The notes: generated by a model not told the origin, from the sequence alone. A stretch of DNA of 64,000 nt from Lysobacterales bacterium (GCA_016718605.1 JADKCY010000002.1:1054001-1118000), one strand, 5' to 3'. Counted from the first letter of the stretch, positions 1 to 9,116 are shown. Numbers and translations are program-made.

Positions 1-1
1 C

Positions 2-493
2 TCGCACACTCGCGTTCTGTATTTCATCAACCACCTCGGTTTTTCCGAAATGTATGGTGATTTCGGCGGCTACCAGATCGACCTGAACCTCGACACCGCC
101 GATCTGACCCAGTCCAGTGTCAAGGTGACGATCGATACTGCCAGCGTCGACATGCGCCATGCAGGACTCAACGATCACCTCAAAGGCGCGGATTTTTTCA
201 ATGTCGCGCAGTTTCCCAACATGCAATTTGAGAGCACCGGCGTCACCCAGACTGGCGAAGGCAAGCTCGCCGTCGCCGGCAATCTAACCCTGCTTGGCGT
301 CACCAAGCCGGTGACCCTGCAAGTCACGGTCAACAAGATCGGCGAGCACCCGATGCGAAAAACACCGTGGGTCGGCTTCGGCGCAACTGCCACGATCAAG
401 CGTTCGGATTTCGGATTGAGCTACGCCGTCCCGGCCGTGGGCGACGAGGTCAATATCCAGATTTCCTTGGAAGGTGGACTGAAGGCCGAATAA
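2..493 (+). CDS. YceI family protein (5' end outside the window)
   Basis: The frame is open from the left edge, so the N-terminus and any signal peptide are missing; 163 codons are visible. The start of the visible part (F-I-N-H-L-G-F-S, then G-D-F-G-G-Y) matches the beta-barrel opening of YceI-like lipocalin-type proteins. Further family features follow: an S-V-D-M segment, then D-H-L-K-G-A-D-F-F and a late G-F-G-A-T-A-T-I-K-R-S-D-F-G. YceI proteins are usually periplasmic and bind isoprenoid or other lipids; the ligand here cannot be read from the sequence. A methionine at 50 lies inside the domain and is not the true start. A strong hairpin follows the stop. Confidence 0.9.
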   Translation, partial: SHTRVLYFINHLGFSEMYGDFGGYQIDLNLDTADLTQSSVKVTIDTASVDMRHAGLNDHLKGADFFNVAQFPNMQFESTGVTQTGEGKLAVAGNLTLLGVTKPVTLQVTVNKIGEHPMRKTPWVGFGATATIKRSDFGLSYAVPAVGDEVNIQISLEGGLKAE

Positions 494-511
494 GTCGCGA
501 CCCGAACGGGC

Positions 512-569
512 CACGCTGACGGGGTCGAAGGTGCGCGGTGCAGTCGCGGCATTCGACCCTGTCAGCGTG
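512..569. repeat. Long perfect-stem inverted repeat after the yceI-like gene
   Basis: Arms 512-529 and 552-569 pair over 18 bases with only one G-U wobble, around a 22-base loop. It starts 19 bases after the stop codon. There is no T run, so it is either a Rho-independent-like terminator without U tract, a processing or mRNA-protecting hairpin, or a copy of a dispersed intergenic repeat. I saw no second copy in this window. Confidence 0.75.
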
Positions 570-627
570 ACCCTGCCGGTGCGGGGCGCTACACTGCAGG
601 TCAGTTCATCCGCTTCGTGATGCCATC

Positions 628-825
628 ATGCTCAACGTTGTCGCGCAAACCGTCCCGGCCAATGCCCAGAATCGCTACGAGATCACCCGCGCAGACTTGC
701 CGCTGTGCTGCCCCATGCCCGGTATGGTCTCGTGGAATTCACATCCGAAGGTCTATCTGCCGATCGAAGCCACAGGGTCTGCCAAGTGTCCCTACTGTGG
801 TGCGCTCTACGTGCTGAAGTCCTGA
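628..825 (+). CDS. Small CHCC zinc-finger protein
   Basis: A 65-residue protein whose second half carries the zinc-finger signature of the zf-CHCC family (related to a domain of mitochondrial complex I subunit NDUFS6): C-C-P near residues 27-28, an H-P pair near 39-40, and C-P-Y-C near 54-57. Bacterial members are small stand-alone proteins of unknown role. The ATG at 628 fits the usual length. It stands alone between the yceI-like gene and the glycosyltransferase. The family call rests on spacing and ligands; the function is unknown. Confidence 0.75.
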   Translation: MLNVVAQTVPANAQNRYEITRADLPLCCPMPGMVSWNSHPKVYLPIEATGSAKCPYCGALYVLKS

Positions 826-972
826 AACCGCTCCTGACGTTCTGGTGTGTAAGCACGCCACGCCATGTCAACCAATAACTGCGTGAAGAGGGTGACCGGC
901 AGACGGTCGAGAATCTGCTTGCCTGCCAGCTCTCAGGGTCGCGAGTCCAGCACCTCTCAGGACGCTCCATCG

Positions 973-2160
973 ATGCAACAGCCGCTTCCACGAGCAATTC
1001 GCGAACGCGGCCACCATGCCGGGCAACCGCAGGAGAACTTGCAACACCGCGATGGGCGACGTTTGACGGTCGTGCAGATATTGCCCGCGCTCAACAATGG
1101 CGGCGTTGAGCGCAGCACCTTGGAAATCGCCGCCGCACTGACTGCCGAGGGACACCGCTCGCTGGTCATCAGCGCCGGAGGTCGATGGGTCGACGCACTG
1201 ATTGCCGCGGGCAGCGAACACATCCGTCTCGATATCGGTGCCAAGTCGCCGCGAACACTGTTGAGAGTACCTGCCCTGCGACGCGTTCTGCGTGACTTGA
1301 ACGCGGACATCGTGCATGTCCGTTCACGCTTGCCCGCGTGGATCACGCATTTTGCGCTGCGCGGACTTCGGCCGCGACCGCATCTCGTCAGTACCGTGCA
1401 TGGACTGAACTCGCCCGGCTGGTATAGCGCCATTCTCACGCGTGCCGAACGCGTCATTTGCGTTTCCGAAACTGTTCGCCGTTACGTTCAACAACACTAT
1501 CCGGACGTTCCCAGCGAGTGCTTGCGCGTGATTCCACGCGGCATCGACCCCAACGATTTTCCACGCGGCTTCAGAGCGTCGCGCGAGTGGCGGAACGCAT
1601 TTCTGCGGGAACATCCAGCACTGGAGGGCGGCCCGATCCTTACCCTGCCAGGGCGCGGAACACGCTTGAAAGGACACGCTGAAGCCTTGCACCTGCTGGC
1701 CGCGCTGCATCAGCAGGGCTGTGCTGCCCGGCTGCTGATTCTGGGTGTCCGTGAGGCAGGACGGGAACACTATGTTGATGAACTTCTACGGTTAGCCACT
1801 GCATTGGGGGTGGCGGATCAGCTCGTCATGACCACGCCACGCAGCGATGTGCAAGCGATCTACTCGCTCAGTCATGTGGTGCTGCAACTGTCGTCCAAGC
1901 CCGAAGCCTTTGGGCGAACCGTGATCGAAGCCCTGCAACTCGGCGTTCCCGTACTCGGCTTCGCGCATGGGGGGGTGGGTGAACTGTTGCGCGAGCTCTA
2001 TCCCGTGGGCTGCGTGCCGCTCGGTGATCGCGCCGCCCTGCTCGATGCGGCGCTTGCGCTGCTGGAGGAAGCGCCACCAGTGGCCGCCTTTGCTGGCTAT
2101 CGACTGGCAGACATGCAGGCCAGCACACTAGCGATCTACCGCGAACTGGTGGGGTCGTGA
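973..2160 (+). CDS. Family 4-type glycosyltransferase
   Basis: GT-B glycosyltransferase of about 395 residues. The N-terminal domain opens with V-V-Q-I-L-P-A-L-N-N-G-G-V-E-R-S, the glycine-rich loop of GT4 enzymes; the C-terminal donor domain has the E-x7-E motif in E-A-F-G-R-T-V-I-E. It probably transfers a sugar to a lipopolysaccharide or exopolysaccharide precursor in the cytoplasm. The start is uncertain: an ATG at 865 gives 431 residues and a TTG at 1063 would begin exactly at the domain; I chose ATG 973 as a compromise. The TGA stop overlaps the GTG start of the O-antigen ligase-like gene, so the two are translationally coupled and likely act on the same polymer. Confidence 0.85.
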   Translation: MQQPLPRAIRERGHHAGQPQENLQHRDGRRLTVVQILPALNNGGVERSTLEIAAALTAEGHRSLVISAGGRWVDALIAAGSEHIRLDIGAKSPRTLLRVPALRRVLRDLNADIVHVRSRLPAWITHFALRGLRPRPHLVSTVHGLNSPGWYSAILTRAERVICVSETVRRYVQQHYPDVPSECLRVIPRGIDPNDFPRGFRASREWRNAFLREHPALEGGPILTLPGRGTRLKGHAEALHLLAALHQQGCAARLLILGVREAGREHYVDELLRLATALGVADQLVMTTPRSDVQAIYSLSHVVLQLSSKPEAFGRTVIEALQLGVPVLGFAHGGVGELLRELYPVGCVPLGDRAALLDAALALLEEAPPVAAFAGYRLADMQASTLAIYRELVGS

Positions 2161-3419
2161 CCCATCGGCACGGTCGGCAGTTGCTGCAAGAGCACGCGGG
2201 CAGTCTGCTGCTGGTGATGATCCTGGTGCTGCTGCCTATGGGTCGCAGCGCCGAGCTTCCACTGCTGCTGAGTGCCCTGTTGGGACTGCGTGAATTGCCC
2301 CGCCTTTGGCGTGACGCCGATGCGCGACCTGTCGCGTGGGCGTTTTTCGGCTATTGGCTACCCGAGCTGATCTCCGCATTCGATGCGATTGCGCCTGCCA
2401 AGGCATGGACTGAAGTGGGCGCCGATCTGCGCTTTCTACCCTTCTTGCTGTTTGCGCAAAAGACATTGCGCAGCGCCGCACATCTGCAACGGGTGTTGGC
2501 CGCCAGCGCTGCCGTGCTCACCCTCTGGTTGCTGGATGCGCTGCTGCAGGCCAGCACCGGTCATGGCCTAGGCGGCAGCAATGTGACCGACCGTTTGAGC
2601 GGAATCTTCGGTGATGACAACCTCAAACTCGGCGGCGTTCTGGCGACATTGTCGCCCCTGCTGTTGCTGCAAGCGCGTGCCCTTGGTGGCCGCTGGCTGT
2701 TGCTGGCAAGTGCAGGACTGTGCCTGTGGGTCATTCTGTTGGCTGGCGCACGTGCGGCTTGGTTGATGTACGCCTTGGTGCTGGGCGTTCTGCTCTGGCG
2801 CGAACTCCGTGGTGGTCGACGTGCGATCCTCGGACTGGCTGCAACCTGCCTGCTGGGCTTGCTGAGCAGCGCCGCGCTATACCAGTCCTCGGCCAACTTT
2901 GCCGAACGTGTCGAACGCAGTGCCGCGGCACTGCAGGGTGATCAAGCCGCGCTCGATCATGCCCTGTCGTTTCGCTTACCCATCTGGCGTGCCGCCATCT
3001 GCATGATCGAAAATCATCCTTGGAATGGCGTCGGGGTGCGCGGGTTTCGCTATGCCTACGCCAGTTGCAGTAAGCCCGATGACCGTTTTTTAGACCCCAG
3101 CTCGGGCACCGGCGCACTGCATGCACATCAATGGATACTGGAAGTCCTCAGCGAAACCGGCGGGTTCGGTCTGATCTGCTGGGTGCTGGGGATGGTCGCG
3201 CTCTGGCGCTGGCATCGACGAAGACCGGCCGCAGAGCGCCAAGCCCTGCTGGCGCCCAGCTTGGCGATTGCGGTTCTGCTGTTCCCCGCAAACACGCATT
3301 ACGCGCTGTATTCAAGCTTTCATGGCTTGCTGCTGTTCTGGCTGCTGGCCTTGTGGCTGGCGAAACCCCGGGCCGCTCAAGCGGCGCAAGACGTTCCGGC
3401 GCTTGACCGGTATCCTTGA
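2157..3419 (+). CDS. O-antigen ligase / Wzy-like polysaccharide membrane protein
   Basis: A 420-residue protein made mostly of hydrophobic helices (about 10-12 segments), with a large polar loop in the last third that contains R-L-P-I-W-R-A-A and N-H-P-W-N-G-V-G-V-R-G-F, the hallmark of the Wzy_C/O-antigen ligase superfamily, followed by H-A-H-Q. Such proteins join O-antigen or other glycans to lipid A-core, or polymerise repeat units, on the periplasmic side of the inner membrane. It starts with GTG overlapping the stop of the glycosyltransferase by four bases. Ligase and polymerase cannot be told apart from sequence alone. Confidence 0.85.
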   Translation: MTHRHGRQLLQEHAGSLLLVMILVLLPMGRSAELPLLLSALLGLRELPRLWRDADARPVAWAFFGYWLPELISAFDAIAPAKAWTEVGADLRFLPFLLFAQKTLRSAAHLQRVLAASAAVLTLWLLDALLQASTGHGLGGSNVTDRLSGIFGDDNLKLGGVLATLSPLLLLQARALGGRWLLLASAGLCLWVILLAGARAAWLMYALVLGVLLWRELRGGRRAILGLAATCLLGLLSSAALYQSSANFAERVERSAAALQGDQAALDHALSFRLPIWRAAICMIENHPWNGVGVRGFRYAYASCSKPDDRFLDPSSGTGALHAHQWILEVLSETGGFGLICWVLGMVALWRWHRRRPAAERQALLAPSLAIAVLLFPANTHYALYSSFHGLLLFWLLALWLAKPRAAQAAQDVPALDRYP

Positions 3420-3443
3420 CAGCCTTCATCCCGGCCTTTTCTT

Positions 3444-4823
3444 ATGCCTGCGCACATCCTGGTCATCGACGACGAACCAGACATCCGTGAATTGCTGTCT
3501 GACATCCTCAGTGATGAGGGTTACGCAGTTGGCACCGCAGCCAATGCGGCGGCGGGTCGTTCGCAACGTGAAGCGCAGACATGGGATCTGGTTTTGCTGG
3601 ATATCTGGATGCCAGATACCGACGGTCTGACGCTGCTCCGTGAATGGAAGGAAGGCGGACGGCTGGATGTTCCCGTCGTGATGATGTCGGGACACGGCAC
3701 CATCGAAACCGCGGTCGAAGCCACCCGCCTGGGTGCCTATGATTTCATCGAAAAACCGATTTCGCTGGCCAAGTTGCTGATCACGATTGAGCGCGCCATC
3801 GAAGCGCAGCGCCTGCGCAGCGACAATCAAGCCTTGCGCCTTGCGCTCAGTCCCGCTGCAGCGCCGCTCGGCGACAGCACGGCGATGCGTACGTTGCGTT
3901 CACAGCTCGAACGCTTGGCGCAACACGATGCGCCGGTATTGCTGCGTGGCGAAGCAGGAACGGGCAAGGAAACTCTGGCGCGCTGGATGCACCAACTGGG
4001 CCCACGCTGCGATCAGCCGTTTGTGACGGTGGCGGCGGGTGCCATTGCCGAGGAACGCGCTGCAGCCACCTTGTTCGGCGAAGAAAGCGAACAAGGCGCG
4101 GTGGCTGGTCTGCTCGAACACGCCGAAAGCGGCACCTTGTATCTGGATGAAGTTGCCGAACTCAGCGCGGAGCTGCAACTGCGATTGTCCAGCGTGCTGG
4201 AGCGCCGCGAAATCCTGCGCGTTGGGGCCAGACAACCTATTCCCTTGCGCGCCCGGATCATTGCCGCCAGCGCCAAAGACCTCGATGAAGAAGTCGCTTC
4301 CGGACGCCTGCGTGAAGCCCTGTTTTACCAACTGAACGTTCTACCCGTCAGCGTGCCGGCACTGCGCGAACGCCCAGACGACCTGCCCTTGCAAGCGCAA
4401 AGCCTGCTGGAGAACTTCGCGCAACGCGATCGCTTGCCGCTTCGGCAACTCAGCCTCGGTGCGCAAACCCGGCTCAAGGCCCATCTTTGGCCGGGCAATC
4501 TGCGTGAACTGCGCGGCCTGATGCAGCGACTGTTGGTGCTTGGCGGCGAAACCGAAATCGGCGCGCTGGAACTTGACCACGCGCTCAGTGGGACACGTAC
4601 CAGTCCGGTGAATCCGGTGGCAGGCAGCGGCCTGCAAATCGACCTCAATCAACCGCTGCGCGAAGCCCGTGACCAGTTTGAGCGCACCTATCTGTTGCAC
4701 TGGCTGGATGAAAGCGAAGGCAGCGTAGGCAAGCTCGCCAAAGCGGCAGGCATGGAGCGTACTCATTTGTATCGCAAGCTGCGCGATCTGGGGATTGATC
4801 TGCGCGGTGCGCGCGACAATTGA
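3444..4823 (+). CDS. ntrX: NtrX-like response regulator with degenerate sigma-54 loop
   Basis: 459 residues: receiver domain (phospho-acceptor Asp in L-D-I-W-M-P-D, conserved Lys in E-K-P), AAA+ domain (Walker A G-E-A-G-T-G-K-E near residue 172; Walker B L-Y-L-D-E-V), and a Fis-type C-terminal helix-turn-helix (A-K-A-A-G-M-E-R-T-H-L-Y-R-K-L). The loop that should read GAFTGA, needed to contact sigma-54, reads G-A-V-A-G-L and the segment is about four residues shorter than in NtrC. It may therefore not activate sigma-54 promoters. The name rests on the domain layout and on trkA-trkH directly downstream, a neighbourhood typical for ntrX; no partner kinase ntrY is adjacent. It begins 24 bases after the O-antigen ligase gene. 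Confidence 0.85.
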   Translation: MPAHILVIDDEPDIRELLSDILSDEGYAVGTAANAAAGRSQREAQTWDLVLLDIWMPDTDGLTLLREWKEGGRLDVPVVMMSGHGTIETAVEATRLGAYDFIEKPISLAKLLITIERAIEAQRLRSDNQALRLALSPAAAPLGDSTAMRTLRSQLERLAQHDAPVLLRGEAGTGKETLARWMHQLGPRCDQPFVTVAAGAIAEERAAATLFGEESEQGAVAGLLEHAESGTLYLDEVAELSAELQLRLSSVLERREILRVGARQPIPLRARIIAASAKDLDEEVASGRLREALFYQLNVLPVSVPALRERPDDLPLQAQSLLENFAQRDRLPLRQLSLGAQTRLKAHLWPGNLRELRGLMQRLLVLGGETEIGALELDHALSGTRTSPVNPVAGSGLQIDLNQPLREARDQFERTYLLHWLDESEGSVGKLAKAAGMERTHLYRKLRDLGIDLRGARDN

Positions 4824-4856
4824 TTTGACACACTGGTTCAATGCGGGGGAACGACA

Positions 4857-6233
4857 GTGAAAATCCTGATTCTGGGGGCCGGTCAAGTGGGCTCCTCCGT
4901 GGCGGCGGCATTGGCCTCGGAAAACAACGACATCACGGTCGTCGACACCGACGCCGCCAAGCTGAAAGAGCTGTCCGAACGGCTGGACATTCGCACCGTG
5001 CAGGGACATGCCTCATTGCCGAGCGTGATGGGACATGCGGGCGCTGAGGATGCCGATCTGGTCATTGCCGTGACCTCCAGCGACGAGGTCAATCTGGTCG
5101 CCTGCCGAGTGGCCGATGTGGTGTACCGCACTCCGACCAAAATCGCCCGCCTGCGGGAAACCGAGTACATCACCAATCCAGACATCATTCACAAAGGGCG
5201 TACGTCGGTCGATGTCGCGATCAGTCCGGAAGCCCTCGTCTACAAGCACGTGCAACGCTTGATCGAGTATCCCGGTGCCTTGCAGGTGCTGGATTTCGCG
5301 GATGGCCGCGCGCAGTTGGTCGCAGTCCGCGCAGTGGCGGCAGGCAAGCTCGTGGGACATGAGATTCGCGAACTGCGTGCCCATCTGCCGACCGGCGTGG
5401 ACGCGCGGGTGGCGGCCATCTTCCGCAAGAGCAAACCCATTGCGCCACAAGGCAACACGGTCATCGAAGTCGATGACGAAGTCTTCTTTTTGGCCGACCG
5501 GCGCAATATCCGCGCCATGATGAGTGAGTTGCGCAGCGTCGAAAAGCCCGTCAAACGGGTATTCATCGCCGGTGGCGGCAACATCGGACGGCATCTCGCC
5601 AAGGCGCTCGAATCGCAGTTCAACGTCAAGATTCTGGAACGCTCCAAAGACCGCGCGAAACGCATCGCCGAAGACCTGGTCAACTCCATCGTGCTGGTCG
5701 GCGATTGCTCGGATGAAGATTTGCTGCGCGAAGAGAACATCGACCAGACCGACGTGTACTGTTCGCTGACCAATGACGATCAGGCCAACATCCTCTCGGC
5801 CATGCTGGCCAAGCGACTGGGCTGCCCCCGCGTGATTGCGCTGATCAATCGCCCCGCCTATGCGGAACTGGTCGAAGGCGGCAGCATCGATATCGCGGTC
5901 AGTCCGCAACTGGTGACTCTGAGTGCGTTGCTGACCTACATACGGCAGGGCACCATGGCGCGGGTTCACAGCCTGCGGCGCGGCGCGGCAGAAGCCATCG
6001 AGGCCGTTGCCTTGGGCGACCGCCGCAGCTCGAAAGTCATTGGTCGCTCATTGGACGAACTCGAACTGCCTTCGGCGGCAACCATTGGCGGCATCGTGCG
6101 CGGCGACAAGCTGTTGATTGCCCATCATGACCTGATCATCGAACCCAATGATCACGTCATCATCTTCGTTATGGACAAGGCGCAGTTGCCACAAGTCGAA
6201 GCCTTGTTCCGCACCGCCGCAACCTGGATCTGA
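4857..6233 (+). CDS. trkA: Trk potassium uptake protein TrkA
   Basis: 458 residues with the duplicated RCK layout of TrkA. The first NAD-binding loop is at the N-terminus (I-L-G-A-G-Q-V-G-S-S), the second near residue 237 (I-A-G-G-G-N-I-G-R), each followed by a TrkA_C-type regulatory domain. TrkA is the cytosolic gating ring that binds NAD(H) and ATP and controls the TrkH channel. The GTG start at 4857 is preceded by a G-rich ribosome binding site. The gene lies 33 bases after ntrX and three bases before trkH, so trkAH form one unit. Confidence 0.95.
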   Translation: MKILILGAGQVGSSVAAALASENNDITVVDTDAAKLKELSERLDIRTVQGHASLPSVMGHAGAEDADLVIAVTSSDEVNLVACRVADVVYRTPTKIARLRETEYITNPDIIHKGRTSVDVAISPEALVYKHVQRLIEYPGALQVLDFADGRAQLVAVRAVAAGKLVGHEIRELRAHLPTGVDARVAAIFRKSKPIAPQGNTVIEVDDEVFFLADRRNIRAMMSELRSVEKPVKRVFIAGGGNIGRHLAKALESQFNVKILERSKDRAKRIAEDLVNSIVLVGDCSDEDLLREENIDQTDVYCSLTNDDQANILSAMLAKRLGCPRVIALINRPAYAELVEGGSIDIAVSPQLVTLSALLTYIRQGTMARVHSLRRGAAEAIEAVALGDRRSSKVIGRSLDELELPSAATIGGIVRGDKLLIAHHDLIIEPNDHVIIFVMDKAQLPQVEALFRTAATWI

Positions 6234-6236
6234 GCC

Positions 6237-7688
6237 ATGCGATTTCAGGCCATTCTGCGTATTCTCGGTGCCATTCTTGGCTTCTCATCGATGATGTCGC
6301 TGCCGGCCCTGTTGGTCGCGGTGGCCTTTGATGAATGGGATGTTGCCGACGCATTTCTGGAGAGCTTTCTGGTGCCCGCCATAGTTGGCTTGGCGATGTG
6401 GTTTCCGTTCCGCAAGGTGCGTTACGAACTGCGCTTGCGCGATGGCTTTCTGATCGTCACCGGCATCTGGCTGCTGGCCAGCGCGGTGACGGCGATGCCA
6501 TTCATGCTGGCACCGCCGTATCTCAGTTTCACCGACGCCTTCTTCGAGTCCTCCTCCGGGCTGACAACCACCGGTGCGACTGTCATCGTCGGCTTGGATT
6601 CACTACCCAAGAGCGTGCTGTTCTTTCGCCAGTCGCTGAATTTTTACGGTGGCATGGGCATCGTCATCTTGGCGATTGCCATTTTGCCGATGCTGCGCGT
6701 TGGCGGTATGCAGTTGTTCCGCGCCGAAAGCACCGGCCCGGTCAAGGACGCCAAGCTGACACCGCGTATCGCGGAGACTGCGAAGGCGCTGTGGTTGGTC
6801 TACGCCGGACTGGTGGCTGCCTGCACCGTGGGTTACTGGCTCGGTGGCATGAGCTTCTTTGATGCGCTGAGTCACGCTCTGGCTACGATCGCCACCGGTG
6901 GCTTTTCGACCCACGATGCCAGTTTCGCGCATTGGGATAGTTCGCTGATCGACAGCATCGCCATCGTGTTCATGACCTTGGGCGGCATGAACTTCGGCTT
7001 GCATTTCATTGCCTGGCGACGCGCCAGCACCGCTGCCTACCAGCATGATTCGGAGTTGAAAAGCTATCTACGCATTTTGGCCGGTGTCAGTCTGTTGATA
7101 GGCGTCACACTGTGGTTTTCCGGGACCTTCGAGAGCTTTCCGCAAGCCATGCGCCACGCAACCTTTCAGACCGTCTCCAACATGACCACCACGGGATTCA
7201 CCACGACGGGCTTTGTGGCTTGGCCAAGCTTCATCCCCTTGGCTTTGATCATGATCGGTTTCGTCGGCGGAAGCTCAGGCAGCACTTCGGGCGGCATGAA
7301 GGTCGCGCGCGTGATCATGGCGGTGCGTCAAGGCACGCGCGAGGTCAAACAACTCGTGCATCCGCATGGTCAATTCCTGGTCAAGATGGGTGGGCGGCGT
7401 GTATCGGAGAGCATCGTGCTGTCGGTTGGCGGGTTCTGCACCCTGTACGTGCTCAGCTTTGTCGTGGTGACACTGGCTTTGGCAACCACCGGCGCTGATC
7501 CGGTCACCGCATTTGCCGCTGCTGCAACGACCTTGAACAACATGGGTCCAGGGCTGGGCGAAGTCGCGATGAACTTTCAGAGTCTGAATGACGCCGGGGT
7601 ATGGATCAGTGCGTTTGCCATGATCATCGGACGACTGGAGGTTTTTACCGTGCTGGTATTGCTGACTCCCGCGTTCTGGCGCGAATGA
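6237..7688 (+). CDS. trkH: Trk potassium channel subunit TrkH
   Basis: 483-residue inner-membrane potassium channel. The four filter repeats can be seen in order: T-T-G-A-T near residue 105, A-T-G-G-F near 220, T-T-T-G-F near 317 and N-N-M-G-P-G near 434. The long hydrophobic helices and length fit TrkH/TrkG. It is paired with the gating protein TrkA three bases upstream. It converges with the acyltransferase gene on the other strand; a short hairpin spans both stops. Confidence 0.95.
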   Translation: MRFQAILRILGAILGFSSMMSLPALLVAVAFDEWDVADAFLESFLVPAIVGLAMWFPFRKVRYELRLRDGFLIVTGIWLLASAVTAMPFMLAPPYLSFTDAFFESSSGLTTTGATVIVGLDSLPKSVLFFRQSLNFYGGMGIVILAIAILPMLRVGGMQLFRAESTGPVKDAKLTPRIAETAKALWLVYAGLVAACTVGYWLGGMSFFDALSHALATIATGGFSTHDASFAHWDSSLIDSIAIVFMTLGGMNFGLHFIAWRRASTAAYQHDSELKSYLRILAGVSLLIGVTLWFSGTFESFPQAMRHATFQTVSNMTTTGFTTTGFVAWPSFIPLALIMIGFVGGSSGSTSGGMKVARVIMAVRQGTREVKQLVHPHGQFLVKMGGRRVSESIVLSVGGFCTLYVLSFVVVTLALATTGADPVTAFAAAATTLNNMGPGLGEVAMNFQSLNDAGVWISAFAMIIGRLEVFTVLVLLTPAFWRE

Positions 7689-7702
7689 GGCGGTTGCCTC
7701 AT
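7685..7702. terminator. Short hairpin between convergent trkH and acyltransferase genes
   Basis: Arms 7685-7691 and 7696-7702 are perfect complements (7 bp) with a GGTT loop. The hairpin includes the TGA stop of trkH on one side and the stop of the acyltransferase gene on the other. There is no T run, so it is a weak candidate bidirectional terminator. Confidence 0.4.
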
Positions 7703-8610
7703 AGATGCCCGTGGTAGCGGTGCGGCTCGCCAGGCGGACTGATACTGAAGCGCTTGTAGCCCCATTGGTATTGCGTCATCGCACGCCGCACACAGGCCTC
7801 AACCCCGCGGTTCAACGCAGCGATGGCCTCAGCTGAGTCCGCCTCGCGCAGCCCCGGATCGGCCGGCAGAAACACGATCTTGAACCCTTGCGCATGCGGC
7901 AAGCGTTGCGCCCAGGCAAACACCACGGTCGCCTCACTACGTTGCAAAAGGCGCGTCAGCAGACTCATGGTCAATGCAGGAATGCCGAAAAACGGCGCAA
8001 ACTCACCGTCACCCTGCTTGGGCTGCTGGTCGGGCAGAATGCCCAGCATGCCGCCAGCGAGCAAGGTTCTGAACAGGCTTCGCACACCGGCTGCTTCTGC
8101 GCGCACTTGCGCGACACCGGGATGGTTTCGACCGCGCTGGATGACACGCTCCATGAACGCTTGACGCGGCGCCCGGTAAACCACCGAAATCGGTGCTCGG
8201 CTTGCGAGGTACTGGCTGAGCAACTCCCAGTTACCCAGGTGCGGCGCAGCCACAATGACGCCCTTTCCGCGCGCCAACGCCTGGTCCAGCAGCGCGGCGT
8301 TTTCGACCTCGCGGATGAGCTCTAGGCCATCCTGCAGCGGATGCGACCAGAAGCGACAGGTCTCGAACAACAGGCAACCGGTTTCGCGCAACGTCTCACG
8401 CGCCAGAACATCGCGTTGCGCTGCGTTCAACTCCGGCACACAGAGTGCCAGATTGCGCAAGGCCACACGCCATTCACGCCCGCGCAGCAGGCGCATCGCA
8501 TCTCCCAGCCAGCGTCCCAATCGATGCTGCAGACGCAGCGGCAAGCGACCCACAGACCAAAGCAGTGCATAGACGATATGTGCGGCCAATTGTTCGATCT
8601 GGACTTTCAT
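7699..8610 (-). CDS. LpxL/HtrB-type lipid A acyltransferase (first copy)
   Basis: About 303 residues from the ATG at 8610; a longer frame reaches 8799 but would overlap the divergent dtd gene. The active-site H-x4-E motif is in A-P-H-L-G-N-W-E, followed by V-Y-R-A-P-R-Q and I-L-P-D-Q-Q-P (family motif with D-Q). These enzymes add a secondary acyl chain to lipid A at the inner face of the inner membrane. A second family member lies at 35805, so the window holds two, presumably with different acyl-chain or timing preference. It is divergent from dtd with 68 bases between starts. Confidence 0.88.
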   Translation of the reverse strand: MKVQIEQLAAHIVYALLWSVGRLPLRLQHRLGRWLGDAMRLLRGREWRVALRNLALCVPELNAAQRDVLARETLRETGCLLFETCRFWSHPLQDGLELIREVENAALLDQALARGKGVIVAAPHLGNWELLSQYLASRAPISVVYRAPRQAFMERVIQRGRNHPGVAQVRAEAAGVRSLFRTLLAGGMLGILPDQQPKQGDGEFAPFFGIPALTMSLLTRLLQRSEATVVFAWAQRLPHAQGFKIVFLPADPGLREADSAEAIAALNRGVEACVRRAMTQYQWGYKRFSISPPGEPHRYHGHL

Positions 8611-8678
8611 GCTGGCAGTGTAAGCGAGCCTGCCCGCGCTACCATCCCTCATGAGGCAAGCAGCGAGGACGCCAACTG

Positions 8679-9116
8679 ATGATTGCTCTGATCCAACGTG
8701 TCGCCCACGCCCGAGTCGAGGTGGGCCCGCGCTGCACCGGCGCCATCGACGCTGGCTTGCTCGCGCTGATCGGCATACAGCCTGGCGATGACGCGCCACA
8801 GCGCAAACGAATGCTGGCGCTATTGTTGGGATATCGGATCTTCGAGGACGACTGCGGCCGGATGAATCGCAGCCTTCAGGACGTGCAAGGCGGGCTGCTG
8901 CTTGTGCCGCAATTCACCCTGGCAGCCGATACGCGCAGCGGGCTGCGACCCAGCTTCTCCAGCGCCGCGCCGCCCGAGCTGGGTCGGGCTCAGTTCGAGC
9001 TGTTGCTGACAGAGGCGCGTGCAGGCTATCCGATCGTGGCCAGTGGCGAGTTCGGCGCGCACATGCGGGTTTCCTTGCTGAATGACGGTCCAGTGACTTT
9101 CTGGTTGCAAAGTTGA
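8679..9116 (+). CDS. dtd: D-aminoacyl-tRNA deacylase
   Basis: 145 residues, the usual length of Dtd. The enzyme removes D-amino acids (and glycine from tRNA-Ala) wrongly attached to tRNA. Both family motifs are present: the S-Q-x-T-L-type segment appears as V-P-Q-F-T-L-A-A, and the cis Gly-Pro motif as N-D-G-P-V-T-F-W-L at the C-terminus. It is divergent from the acyltransferase gene and precedes rpoD. Confidence 0.95.
   Translation: MIALIQRVAHARVEVGPRCTGAIDAGLLALIGIQPGDDAPQRKRMLALLLGYRIFEDDCGRMNRSLQDVQGGLLLVPQFTLAADTRSGLRPSFSSAAPPELGRAQFELLLTEARAGYPIVASGEFGAHMRVSLLNDGPVTFWLQS

Noticed and set aside
5013..5969. 318-codon minus-strand frame inside trkA
   Set aside because: Antisense shadow of a well-supported gene.
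8611..8799. Longer N-terminus for the first acyltransferase gene
   Set aside because: It would overlap the divergent dtd gene and adds 63 Arg-rich residues foreign to the family; ATG 8610 fits.
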